Part shown: in pieces, positions 1 through 13,800 of the stretch
Layout: every line of letters starts with the position of its first letter
How positions within the stretch are numbered: position 1 is the first letter of the stretch
Source: Lepidonotus clava
Lineage: Eukaryota > Annelida > Polychaeta > Phyllodocida > Polynoidae
Length of the DNA stretch: 64,000 nt
Direction of reading: 5' to 3'
Assembly (NCBI GenBank): GCA_936440205.1
Contig: OW387149.1
Span: 8,142,114 to 8,206,113 of the forward strand
Notes under the pieces: generated by a model
Told to the model about the DNA's origin: nothing
Databases searched by the model: none
What the model saw: the letters and a program-made list of their open reading frames with translations, nothing else
Program-made: the position numbers and the translations under genes

Positions 1-1613
1 TATAAATATGTGGTACACAACTCCCCTGAGACTAGGTTACATGCAAGACTGACGTGACTCAAATGTTGACATTATAATGAATGATTACAAAGTCTTTTTG
101 AAATGTTTGATTTGAGGTTAAACACGTGTATGTATCTACATTTTACGGTCATTTTAAATCTGAGCCTGTAATGTTCGCGGATGTAGAAATCCTTGTAATA
201 TCAAGGTAAACCTTATCCATGTATTCTTCAAGAGTTAGGAGAAGAAAAAGGAACTCAGCGATAGACGCTTAAGGTGATGAACGTTTCTTTAACAGACCAT
301 CAAAAGTGAAGAAGGCATTGATATGTCCGTGTATATAAGCAACCATACGTTACTAAACATATACTCGGGAATATCTGGGCGTTTTAACTCAGGCCTGAAA
401 CTGTAACAGGATACCAACAGCAGGCTCTGATATTCCTGATTCTCAAGATATTAGGGATTTTACTTTTTGTTGTTGTTGTGCAATTTTTTTCTGCATGCAG
501 AGGCTTTTAAATTTGAACAACCTGCTGGGTATGACACAGGAAAAATTGTTGTGGGACAGGGAAACCTCAGGGAAAAAACGGAATTTCAAAATGGAATTTG
601 GATTGGTACTCTGCTGTAATGAGCTATGCTGGTAATGTACTGATTTGTCGTTGGCAATGAATATGTCAGTTGATTAACCACGCACTTGATTTGTTGTGTT
701 TGATTGACTTGATTTGTTTAATATTATTTTTAATAGAAAATATCGTCCCAATTAAGAACTTAATTAAATTGAATTCTTTAAGGCTTCTGTTAATGATGCC
801 CACCCATGCCGATGAGAATTGTTTATGTTCATTTGTTAGAAGCTTTTAAAAGAAATGATGCTGGGTTAAAATGAAATCAAAGAATATCGATAATTGAAGA
901 ATGGTTTTTGATTACCGTTAATTAAAAGATTACCACTGCCTGAGTAAGATTGTTCATAAAGAGTTATAAGATATCGGATTACATTCGGAGATTTATCAGA
1001 AAAAAAAAGGCTTAATTGGATTTCGTTTGTCTTATGATATTCATTACAACTGGTTTTGTGAGAGAAATGATTGGCATATTTCAGAGGACTTGGGATTATT
1101 CTGGTGATTTTAAGCATTATATATATATATATATATATATGATTTTGTTAACAAATGGAGAAAACAACAAATTTACCAGTTTGGCGTTGTATATACAACA
1201 GTTGTGATAAGCTATCTATAATTTTGAGCTATCTACAATTTGTGTTTAAAGATTAAAGTGATTTTATATTCAAATCAAAATATGGTTGATCTGAGAAAAA
1301 AATATTCACTGTTTAATCGCTTAATTGATCATGCTATTCACGAGAAGGTTAGAGAACTATTTTACTTTTTTTCCCCTTTTTTTTGGTGTTTTTTATCAAT
1401 CAGTTTTGTACAGGGGTATATATACATATGCGTGGCTGGGATTTAAATCTAAGTGAGTTGAGACAGTAATTCACTCAGTAAAAACTGTTCAACAGTTGTC
1501 ATTCTAGTATATCAAGCTTTTTGTTTTATGCATGTGTTCGTTATACAGCCATCAAATAAACCTCACCACCTTACCAACAACAATACTTACCTCTCCATTC
1601 TTCTCTGTTGCAG
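1..1613. other. catulin intron upstream of first visible exon
   Basis: It holds the MITE at 407-613, a (TA)n run at about 1119-1140 and AT-rich DNA. No exon matching the catulin N-terminus was found, so the first exon is left of the window. Confidence 0.7.
407..613 (+). mobile_element. CAGGG-ended inverted-repeat element, copy 1 (internally deleted)
   Basis: The left end is CAGGATACCAAC and the right end GATTGGTACTCTG. The 6-bp duplication CTGTAA flanks it exactly on both sides (401-406 and 614-619). The left-hand part present in the other copies, rich in ACAGGGAAAACACAGGG, is missing here. It is a short non-autonomous DNA element (MITE). The CAGGG ends recall hAT elements, but the 6-bp duplication does not fit the usual 8. 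Confidence 0.75.
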
Positions 1614-1803
1614 ATCACAACATTAGTCAACCACAAAGAGAACACACGAAAGTCGGAGAAGACCTTACGGGCGCTGGTGCGGGTCGGGCAGGCGGTGAAC
1701 TTGGCGGTCGAGCGGTTCGTGACGGTCGGGGAGAGTATTGCGGAGGAGAACCCAGAGATCAAACATGACATGTGTGAGGCCTGCAAGGATGCCCGACTAG
1801 CAG
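1614..1803 (+). CDS. CTNNAL1: alpha-catulin exon (first in window)
   Basis: The acceptor is a pyrimidine-rich tract ending TTGCAG and the donor is GTGAGT. It encodes residues 1-63 of the visible protein plus the first base of a glycine codon, so it starts in phase 0 and ends in phase 1. The motifs ITTLVNHKENTRKSEKTL and RVGQAVNLAVERF match the N-terminal helical bundle of catulins, and the acidic stretch VGESIAEENPEIK follows. GC content is clearly higher than in the flanking introns. Confidence 0.95.
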
Positions 1804-4800
1804 GTGAGTACGGGATGATACTACCCGCGCAGTGCGTATTGTCAGGGTGCCCATGCAAGTCGTAAAATTTTCTCAAATTCAAGGCCTTAAAAAGGTCTCA
1901 AATTTCACGTTTTTCTTGAGGTCTTAAAAGGATCGTAAATTGGATCGAAACTTCATAAAACCTTATGCAATGACATTTTTTCTTACCTGTTGCAAATTGG
2001 TCTCAAACTTGCCAAACTTAGGTCTTAAATAGGTCTTAGAAAGGTTTTTACGTACATAATTAGGTAATAATATCTACACGGATATTATTCAGGTTTAGTC
2101 CTCTATAGTATTAGAGCTATCATGGGAGAGGTACCTGAATGATAAAGAGAAGTGGTCTGGCCGAAAATTAAGGTTTAAATTCATGCATACCCCTAGTGCA
2201 CAGATTTGAAAAGTACACATCGGCGGCCTTTCCATGTATCCTCAGTGATATAAGGCTATTTCTTCTATCAAATATTTTATGTGCATCTGGTGGTTGCACA
2301 GTTTTAAAAAGCATGCGCCTAGCTACAGAAATATGCATCTCAGGTGCAGGGTGCAACCTTAATTTTGGACTCTGAAAGGTCCCGGGCACACTGCTTCACA
2401 ACTTGTTTATTTGAGGCATTGGAACCTATTGAGGTGGTCGAAGTGGCAGTGTGGGTCTTCAGTTTACTTTCCAGCCCAGTTCAATTTCGATTCATAGATT
2501 ATGACGAGGCATGTAACTTGCGCAATAGTCTTGGAATGAAATAGAAAAGAGTATTATATTCTTGAGTATGAGCTGTATAAATCTAATAAATCTTTCTACT
2601 AAAAGAAAACACCCTTGCCCTTAGTATAAGCACTTATCTAACTTAGGCGGATAGGCTTATGAATGTATCATAAAATCTATAGATTTAATTAAAGATGTTA
2701 ATATGAAGACATGCAATAAAATCTAACACTAGATATAGAACAATCATGTCTAGCTTGGGATAAAATCCTTGACAGTTAAAGGGAGCCAAAACCAATGTAA
2801 ATGACAAAATTTTCACAAATTTCAAAACTCAGATAATTATAGAAATATGTTAGATGAGTCTAGTTGAGGTCAATGGTAAAGTATTAGCTGTGAAAACTAG
2901 CTCAAACCAAAGTAGAATTCCATGAGAGGTGGTAAAATTACCATTTGTTTGTAAACAAACCCCATTTTTGCGGATCCACATTAATTCAGTTGAGCCCTTG
3001 AAAAGTGTTTTCAATGATTTTCCACCATATTTCATGGTTTAGATTTTAACATGGGCCACAAATAGGTTCAAGGAAAGGATTTCCAAGATTATTTGAGTTT
3101 GGAAAATTTTGTTGAATTTATTGGTTTTGGCTCCCTTTAATGACGTGCTGTCTGGCACCTTTTCACTTCGTATGTTAATTGTTGCAAGTTCCCCCTCAAC
3201 GTTAATTACCACATTTACGTACACAATTTCTGTTCTTTGTCACACGTAATCAGGAGGCCTGATGGCATTAACAATCAGAAGTAGTATAGGCAGCAGGCGG
3301 TTTTCTTCAGGCACACCTTATATACTGTGAACGTAAAGTGCAAATACATGGCCATCTTGATTAGGGATTTTTTTTTTTTTTTTTTTTAAATACAACAAAT
3401 CAGTGATTTGAAACTGTTGTCAATCAAAAAAAAGTATGAAAATAAAACTGAAATTTCCACACGTTAATTTGACCTTAGAGGAAACACATAATGTTTGCCT
3501 GCATTTGATTTTGCGTTTCAATGATTATGATCAACGGTTTTTGATTAAATGAAATATATTTTCGATATTTACATATCTTCGCAGATTTTTGGCAAACTTA
3601 AGTGAAAATAAAAAATATGTAGAATGCAAAAATATATTCGTTCACAGTATACAGAGAGAGGTAGCCGTCATTAAATTTAACTTTTATAACAATTGTGCTT
3701 GCAATGTTACACATGAGGAAGTACTATTTTAGTTGTAATTATTACCATCATCACTTGGTTTATCAGGGTTATTTTCGTTGTAATTACTATCGCCTTAGCG
3801 ATAGGTTAGGGAAATAATACATATTGAAGAACGTTACCTTTTTAATATAGTAAAATCACAAAGATCAGTGCAGCGGTATACTGTTAGCTCGTCTGGACTA
3901 CCTTGTAATCTACTGCATAGTCAAGGATGGATCCAAAGATTTCAAAAATTTCAAAAATTGCCCTTATGTACATATTTCAGGCGCCCCATCCATGGTCTAG
4001 AATTTTACATTAAAGAATTTTAATTTGGCCAAAATGGGGGCGGGGGGCGCCTGAGCCCATTCGTCCCTGATAGTTATCATGGGTTTCAGGGTTACTGAAC
4101 TTTGTTCAGTCATTAATAAAAGAATAATCATCACCCAACGACCCCTATTTGTCCATAATTGTCAGCCTTGATTGGAAATTGTCACCTAATTACTCGTTAT
4201 TTTCTAACCCTGCCCAATTTGTCGAACCCTGTTCCAATTCCACAAGAATCAAAACAGGGGACTCATAGATCAGTGTACCAATACCTCAGTATCAAGAGCA
4301 GGTTCAGGACTTGGTTAAAAAAAAAAAAAAAAAAAGCGTAAAAACATTGCACGTTTGTTCTCTCACATTGAGTCCCCAACAAAGTAAGGGTGTGGGAGAT
4401 GGATCAGGACTGCCTGGTCCCCAACCCTAGATTCACTCCTGCATTGGAATAATTCATAAATGTCTTTTTACATACTTCTTATGATTTCCTACATTATATA
4501 TAGTGATTTTAGTACAACCAATGGTTCCTGCATAGCTTTAAAGTCGTTTAACTGTTTATTTATTTTAATTTTAAGCTATTTACTCAAACTCAAAAGTCGT
4601 TTCCTAAAGGTAATTTTCCTCCTAGAATAAAAGTATGAAAAGTGTACCTTTTTTCCTAAATTTGTTATGGGTAAATAGTGGCATTTCTGGTAATTCTGGT
4701 AACTCCTATTGTTTATCATAGGGACGGCAATCCAGCGGTTGACGGAGCAGAGCGCTTCCGACCCATCCGCGACAACGACGGTGGCTGAGAAGACGGCCAT

Positions 4801-7800
4801 GGTTCGAGCTGCACGTCAGCTCCTCTCGGCCATCACCAAAGTATTGCTCATGGCCGATAGAATCGTTGTCAAGCAGTTGGTTGCTGCAAGAGACAAGGTA
4901 GGCATTTAGGTATTGCGTGTATACTATGAATACCATAAAACCCCTAATATAAGCCTAAATACTGATTAGTTTCAGAAATGAGTCTATTAGGCCACAACTT
5001 TAAGGGTGCAACTTAAATCAGAGGTTCTCAACTTTGAATACGATATCAGTCATGGAAAAATGTTATGAAAAAAAGTTTAACAGTAGTTAGAGGTGAATGG
5101 CCATGGTGCAAGTGGCTTGCCAGCTTTCGGCCATCACCAAAATATTCCTCAGAATCATAAAGAAATTTGATTAAGCAGCTTGTATTTACAAGATATGTCC
5201 AAAGAATTAGTTAAGCATAATAGCAATCATGATCCTAACCAAGGTCTTACAAAGTCAACTTTTAATAGCATTATCAGTTGATTCTGAACCCATCTATCTT
5301 TCTGAACATTTTGTATAACTTCCATGTATATTCAGAATACCAAAAGTATGGGATTTAAATTTTCAAAACTTTAGTCAAATTCATCTTTTAATGGTCTTAA
5401 AATGAAAATTCTGAAATCGGCAAGTGCCCATTGTATGTTTCAGGTCTAGAAATAACCATGGGCCTCCAGCCTCTTAAAGGGAAGTCAGACCCATGAATCT
5501 TCCCATTTCTCTTCTTTTGGTTTTTCAATATTCAATTCAATATCTCTAAACCCCTCCTGCCTTGTGGGTGGGCAACAATCCATAGAGCATCCAAAACCAT
5601 GTGTAATGCCAGTCAGGTTTGTTTATAGGTAAATCTATATCAAATCATCGCAATGCATTTATGACCTTTTTGTCTCTTTGCAGGTGTTAGTAAGTATGAA
5701 TCGAATTGAGGGTGTCAACAATTTCACAGATTTCGTCAAGGCGTTTAGCACGTTCGGTCAGCAGATGGTTGAGCTGGCTCACCTTACCGGGGACAGGCAG
5801 AATGTAAGTACCGCCATCTTTATTTTTCTTTATTACAGGTACTTGTACCTATCTATGATTGTAATTTTTCATATAAGACTCCATGATTTTATAGAAATTT
5901 GCCAATGGTCTTGGGTTATTTCTAAATTTCTTCATGGAATTTAACCCAAAAAAAGTTGCTAACCCTTTATTGTCGTCTTGACACTGGGAACCCCTTAGTC
6001 TAGCTGGATTTCAAATTCCAGTGATATTTTTTTTAATATCAGTTCCAAATATTCTCCAATATGTCAATAACCCAAAGCCAAAAGAAAATGACAATTTAAC
6101 ATTGTTTTTTTTTACCTGGAGGATTGGAAATGATTGAGACCTTTACTATAGCTTCCTATTGGAAATGCCTAACTTTTCTCACCACAGATTTCATGGGAAC
6201 AAATTATTCAGTGTTTTTTCACAAAATTGATACAGATCTCATGTCTTGATATGGACTAAAAATGTGAGGGTTGCAATTTTTCCTTTTCCCGGATTCCTGC
6301 TAGCTCATTACAAAATGAAATTAAAGTTTCTATTTACAAGTTATGAATTTTGCTTTTTGAATTATTTCTTTATCATTGTTTCTCAGCCATCCAAACCATA
6401 AACTTACAATTTCTAGTAAATATATCCAGCTTTGAGCTGAAAATACCAAAAATGTCCCCCCTACTTTCCCTGATTGTCATTCACTCCATAGTGACTTCTC
6501 TGAAAAGCCCTAAAATGATAAAGTACATACTGTGCATCTGCCCCAAGAATATGGGAAAATGCAAATTTTGAACTATTTGAAATATAACTAAACTCATCCT
6601 ATTTTAGTCCACTTAGATTCATCCAGATCGGCAAAACTTCCATTCAAATAATTATATACTTTCCAAACAAAATAGACTTCAATAAATATTTGAATATATA
6701 TACTCAAATAATATCCAAAACATTTTGTATTCCTTGTCGTCCTCAGGATCTGAAGAGCGAGAAGCAAAGGGCACAGATGGGAGTCGCCCGCATCATTCTG
6801 GAGAAATCTACCATGATGTTGTTGACTACCTCCAAGGTATTTCCCTTTATGAAATTGTATGTAACTAGGCCACCCTTAAAGAAAGTTTGTTTCTTGTTTA
6901 CTGCCTGACAGAGTTTCTTCGGGCCGAATCTGTTATTCCTTTTTTTCTTTTTTTTTCTTTTGAGATGTTTTCCCCCAAAAATTAGTTTATATCCTTAGAG
7001 AAATGAAAGGATGAAATAACAAATCTGACCTCCTGTCTGACTCTTTTTCTGGTCACCTGGACAGGAAACAATATTTTTAAGGTTGGCCTTTGCATGTTTG
7101 TGTTCAACGAAGCTGGTCTTCCACTCAGTCCTGTGGACTTTTACATACGTCTTTTCTTTCAATAAGTTGGTGAGAATTCAGTGATAATTCCAAAAAGAAG
7201 CATGTGAAGAGATTTGAAGGGTAGCATAGGAAAATGTTTTTTTTGTTTGTTTTTTTATAGGAAACTGGATAAAAAGTGCATGTGCTAGGATACTCAGTGT
7301 CCGTAAACATTTCCATTCATACAACCGAATGTGTCCCTCAGCAAGGATCCCTCTAACTTAAGAAAAGTCTGCACCAAAAGGTTTAATAGGATTCTCGCAG
7401 TCGGGCGGAAGGATTCTTGAAAGCGAGGTGGGGATTCCCCACTTCCGGGAAAAGTAGGTCAAACTTTAAAAAATGATAACTTTTTAAAACAAAAGCAAAA
7501 AAATCTGAAAAAATATAATATGTTAAGATAATAACCTGTTCTATCGATATGGATAATAAAGAGTTATAATTTTTGAATTAATTGCATTTTGACAGATAAT
7601 TTTGGTCTGGTTTCCTTCCCCTGTTGCTAGGAAATCCCCTAAGCCCCGCCCTCGTTGCTACGGTCCTCGGGGAAACCCCTAGGGTCCTCGGGGAAACCCC
7701 CCGCGGAATTACCCACAATGCCTCGCGTGTGACGTCAGCCCGACTGCGAGAATATTATGTTAGAGTGCTTGGGGGAGGTGGTTCAACTTATTCATTTTTT

Positions 7801-10800
7801 TCAGTAACTAACGACAACTGATTATTCCCCCCATCCCCTTTAAATTCCAATAAGTGACTTAAAATGCTGGTGTCTTAGATCTATTGGGGTACTAGCAACA
7901 CCTTTTTCACATAACCGACATCAACATTCAAAATCAAGAATTTCAGTCACAAACCACTATGACATCCACCATATTGGCAGACGCACTGAATGCTACCTTC
8001 TGATTGGCCAGGAAATCAGCCAATCAGAAGGCTAGGTTTCAGAGAGCGCAAGGTTAGGTTCATCCTCGCTGGTACCTGGACCACAAATGCATGCTGTCTT
8101 ATTCTAGCTGCCGGGAACCAGCTAGCTACTTTCCCGCGCTTTTTTTCGGTGAAAGTCGTCTGCTAGAAGACGAATCGATCTGCCTGAGAGTGGGACTTCC
8201 TCCAGCGGCCATACCTCCCGGGGAGAGGGGGGGGGGGGGTGTACTTAGGGTACCAACCACACAGGGAAGATGGGGAAAATGGCAAAGAAAATTCCCTGAC
8301 AGGGAAAACACAGGGAATTTACCAATTTTCCAAAACACAGGGAAAACACAGGGAATTTTCATTTGGCCAGATTCAGAAATTCCTGATTCTCAAGGTATAA
8401 GGAATTTGACTTTTTGTGGTCAGGTTGTTCAAAAGATTTTCTGCATCCAGATGTTTTTTAAATTGAATAACTTGCTGGATATGACACAGGGAAAAACTGC
8501 CGTGGGACAGGGAAATCTCAGGGAAAACACAGGGGATTTGAAAATGGAACTTTGGTTGGTACCCTGTACTTGGTCCAGAAAATGGGTACCAACTGTTGTC
8601 AAACCCATGGTAAGCTGTAGCCGTTGATAGCCCATTTGCCTTTAAATTGTGGGCTATCAAATAATCTAATCAGCTTCTAGGAGAGCTTTCAACAATAAAT
8701 TACCTTTTATCATAGACTTACACAAGATGTTATGTATGCCTATGATTTTATACTTTATTTAAAGTCAAAAGTAAGCAATTCAGTGCATTAAAAAACATTT
8801 ATAATACATGTACCTCTAAAATGAAACATTACATTCTGAAATATGACCATGAAATTTGTCAGTTAATGTGCCATATTACAGGGGTTGTCAATGAACTATT
8901 CTGAAAAAAGGGGGTGGGGGGAGAGAGAGAGAGAGAGGGGGGGGGGGGAAGAGGGGGCTGTGAGAGTATGGTAGTTTTTTTTGGGAGCTGTCAAATCCCA
9001 AAATAGGAGGTTTTATCACCCGCACTGCTGAAGAAGAGGTACGTTCACGGGTGGTGCTTATTTAGAGGTTGTATGTACCGCTACACATTCTCAGTTTTTT
9101 CAAGAGCTTTATAATATAGTTTGGGTGATAAAAATTAAAATATAGAAGACCCTTAGGGGTCGTCCTCGGGTTGTCAGACGAACCTTTGGGCATTTTCTTG
9201 CCCAGCGGTTCGTCCGACGACCCTCGGACGCCCCCCGCGGGTCTTCTTATATTAGTATAGTTCAGTTGGTGCTTACATTCAAAGACTGAGTGCCCCCCCA
9301 CCCGCCCCAATAGCGGCCATCTTACTAATGGCCTGTCGGTGTGACTGTGAGAGAGGCCCCGGCAGGTCGAGTGTACCTAATTACGTGTCCCTCTGGTCTT
9401 TTTTGGTCCCCGCAGATGTAAAATCTACCATAAGAAACTCATTTCATGGTACGATGATTATCGCAGAGTCTGTGATTATCCTGTGTTCCCGAGGAGATAA
9501 CTGTGTCTTTCCATGTCAGGTGTTGGGCGAATGATTTACCTTCGGGGTGAAAAGAAAAATGCAAGCATTTCAGTCCTAATATCAATATTTTTACCATACA
9601 CATAAATCCCTTTAGAATTGTATCAGGCAGTAGATGGGCCAGTAACCGCCCATGATTCTGACGTTTTCTGACGTTTTTCCGATGTTTCCCCATTTTTTTC
9701 TTTTTAGATAGTTTCTAAAAGGAACCAACATACAAATACATCCAATAGAGTGTACAAATTCAAGAACAAATTCTGCTCAGGCTAATTTCATAGAAATAAA
9801 CAGGATTGTAATAAAATATGAGGTGTTCCAGACACCAGAGAAATGATGGTTGTTAGTTTCTGGGTCTCCTGCAGAGAGGCATGCAATCTGTTCTTAGTGG
9901 TCATCACTTAGTCACCTCAACCATGTGGTTAAGAAATATATTCCCAATTTATTGATAAAACATGTAATTGTTTGTTATGATTTCAAGAGTTTCCTTTAGA
10001 TAAATTAGGCGGGAATCTATCACAGATGTACTAGTATTGTGCAAAATAATAGACTTAAATTGCCCACAATATAATAGACTTAAATTGCCCAAGCCATTTT
10101 AGGAAGTATGCATCATTTGCACAACTTCGATACGCCTGGTTCAAGAGACCTTATAATGTATAAACTACCCTGTACAGTGCACAAATTAGGCATAAACCAT
10201 ACCCTGTTTTATGCAGAGACATAGCGTGAACCATCCCCTGTATTGCACACAGACAGCAGACTGTACCCTATATAGTGTAGGCATGTAAGACTTCTGCAGA
10301 AGCGTGGAATTCAGCATTTTGGATTTTTTTTTAATTTTTGAGATCCGTTAAATTCTGAGGGAAAATCTTTTTTCTATAGGAGTCGGGGGTTCCTCTACAA
10401 ATTTTTGGAAAAATAAGTAGAAAATTATATGAATGTCTATGTCCAAAAAATGCTTATTAACAATATTATTTTTCACCCTGAAAGAATTTCCATGACTAAC
10501 ATGCCTGAAAGTGCACAGATGTAGCACAAACCATACCCTATATAGTGCACAGACATAACACAAAGCGTACACTGTATAGTGCACAGACATAACACAAACC
10601 ATACCCTGTACAGTGCACAGATATAGCACAAACCATACCTTGTATAATGTACAGATATAGCACGAACCATACCCTATATAGTGCACAGACATAACACAAA
10701 GCGTACACTGTATAGTGCACAGACATAACACAAACCATACCCTGTACAGTGCACAGATATAGCACAAACCATACCTTGTATAATGTACAGATATAGCACG

Positions 10801-13800
10801 AACCATACCCTATATAGTGCACAGACATAACACAAAGCGTACACTGTATAGTGCACAGACATAACACAAACCATACCCTGTACAGTGCACAGATATAGCA
10901 CAAACCATACCTTGTATAATGTACAGATATAGCACGAACCATACCCTGTATAGTGCAGACATAGCACAAACTGTACCCTGTATAGTGCAAAGACATCACA
11001 CAAACCATACCCAGTATTGTGCATAGACATAACACAAACCGTTCCCTGTATAGTGCACAGACATAGAACAAACCGTACCCTGCATAGTGCACAGATATAG
11101 CACAAACCATATCCGAATACCACATTAGGGAGTCCACTTTGGCATATGCGCACAAGACCCAACTTTTCAAGCACAACTTTTCAGCCAATCAGGCTATCCC
11201 ATTGTCCAATATGGCTGCACCCGTGCAAATCTCCCGATTACGGTATAGTGCAAGCATGTAAGACTTCTGTGGAAGCACAGAATTTCGGCATTTTGGAAAT
11301 TTCCTAATCAGTTTTTACATTTGTTCAAACTTTTGCAAAAATAAGTAGAAAATTGTATGAATGTCTATGTCTAAAAAAAAATGCTTATTAGCAATATTAT
11401 TTTTCATGGGAAAAGAATTTTCATGACTTACAAACCTGATAGTGCACAAACATACCACAAATCGTACCCTGTACTCTGTACATCCCTGTCCCGAGTCGTC
11501 CCCTTTTCTGCCCCATCAATCAGAGCGCCATCTGGCCGCAAACCCCCCGGAAATGCCATTATGTCTAATGGCTGGATCTGATTGGCCGTCCCCGCAGGGT
11601 CACGAGGTCAGCAGACCTTAACCTGCAGATGCACCCTAGCCAGAAGATTTGTGGGGAATTGGCTTGGCTGCAGGATTGTCAGCTGTTCCTGACAGATTAT
11701 TAAAGAGGTTTTCCCTGGGGGGTCTTGATCTTAGGTGGAACAATTTATGATTTTTGATTATCATAACGGTAGTGGAGGAATAAGGCATTTTAAGATGTGA
11801 ATTGGAACTTTGACTTATGCCCCAAGGTGTTTCTAGGGATTGAGACTGATCTTAGGGGTCAATCTTTGTTCTGAAGCAAAATTGACTGAGAGCTAGATGA
11901 TTTCTATAATGTATAAATGAAAAGCAAGAAAACAGAAAAATGGGTGATCTGTAGAGAAATTTATAAAAGAGAGAAAAAATTAAACCTGGCTATTTTGAAA
12001 CTATACAAAAAGTAAGACTGGCATTTTTCCTCTGAAATTGACTGCCTTCTCAAGGAATTATCAGGGTTGCCATACAATCATGAAGTTCATCAAAAGTCAT
12101 GGAGTCATAGAAAAAGAAGTGCAGAATTCCGTATGAACCCTGAATCATTGTCTTAGAGCCCCATACCTTCCCACTTCCCTCTCTCCCCACCCCGCCCCTC
12201 AACACCCTACTCAACAACAGAAGAAGAAAAAATGCCCCTATTGGTCAATCATTGGATGCCCTTATCCTCATCCCATGAAGTAGCAGTGTCATCACAGTGG
12301 TTGCGAAGAAGTGACTCGGAGAAGAAAAATGAGGAAAGGCGGAGTCAGCCGCAGGTCTTCGATGATTGGGGGCTGAGGCCGTGCCCCTGGGGGCTGTCGC
12401 GGGTTCAATTGCAGAGATGGGGGTACGTAGTCAGAAAGCGGGTACTGACTGGGTTATAATAGGTACCACACATGATTTTTTCAAAAGGGGTGTAGCCTTT
12501 ATTTTACAGAGGATAAAAATAAAGTAGATCAAAAGACATACAAAAATAACTGAATGGGGAAAAAATGAAGTCTTTAAAAATTTTAGGATTTTTTTTCTAA
12601 ATTAAAAGAATAATAATCCCAAAAAGAAGGTTTTTTGCTTTGTGCACTTTCACCATAAAGAATTAAAATATGACAACTATACAGCAAGATAGGCCATGGG
12701 ATAAGCTTTCATTTGATAGCAAACATGTAATTATTCATTAACTCTTAGTGCCTTTAATTCCGAAAAAAAGGGGTCAAAAAGTGGACATTTGATCAAAAAA
12801 GTGCATTTTTTGTCCCTAAAGCATCCTTTTGCGCACTTTCACCGTGATATATAAAGACATGGGGGCCTTTTGGCCATATTACCCATATTTTTAGCTTCAA
12901 TTTGGCACCAAACTTGACTATATTTTTCAAACAGAAGTCCTTCCAAATTGGCCTGGAAGGAGAGCTAATCTGTATTTTTAACTAAAATGCTGGTTTGTCA
13001 ATACATGTTTGAAAAAAATGCATTAAATCTATTTTTTTATTCGTGGGAATGGAATTTTGAGATTGCAGACAAACAGAGCTTTAATTTGATACCAAATATG
13101 TGTATGTATATGGTATAGAAATATCCTCAAATGTAAAAAGAAAATAACTGAAAAAGTTCAGAGGAAAAACGGGCTCTATTGTGGTACCTAGTTATAACAC
13201 CTGAGTAGGGCATGGCTGGGGAATGACAGGAGTCTTTCATATTTTGGAGCCCCTTTAAAAGAGCAAGGTCTTAAAAGGTTTTGACTTTTGCAATTTTCTA
13301 ACAATAAATCCTAGAAAGTCTTAGGTTGAATCTGATATGAAAATGAAATTTAATCATCCAAACAAAAAACATCGGTTTACGGCTGAGTATCTATTTTTTT
13401 AACTATATTTCTGAATATATAAGGGCAATCATTTTCAGATTTCTGTCCTTAAATAGCTCATATGTAATTTTAAAATGTCCATTAAAAATAATGTTTTTCC
13501 TATTACTTTTAAGGTTTCTTAGTCATTAGACATATCACTTTCATGACAAATGCAAGATCTGAGATAGCCGGACCCATGTCCCTTATGCATAAACTGAGCA
13601 GGGGGACAGTATGGTGTGGCGGGTTAGGCTCTCGCCTCTCACTTCGCAGGCCCTGGTTCAAGTCTTGGCCTTGCCTGCTACACCACCTTGCCTTGCGTTG
13701 TTCTCACCCCCATAGATTCGATCATACTAGACTTGAAGTCAACAAAGAGAATGGTCCTGATATAGCTGAAAAATTGCTGACTGGACGTTAAACTCCCACA

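Noticed and set aside
7640-7760. CpG island promoter
   Set aside because: The GC-rich stretch is the right part of a MITE, and no transcript start is implied.
8091-8627. 178-codon plus-strand frame
   Set aside because: Most of it is the CAGGG-ended MITE and a G tract; no similarity to any protein family I know and no homologous frame in the other copies.
10500-11130. CRISPR-like array
   Set aside because: Repeats are head to tail without unique spacers, in an animal intron.
10348-11188. Long minus-strand frames with repeated Cys/Tyr/Val-rich peptides
   Set aside because: They follow the 34-bp satellite; three monomers make 102 bases, so all frames stay open by chance. There is no splice or start support.
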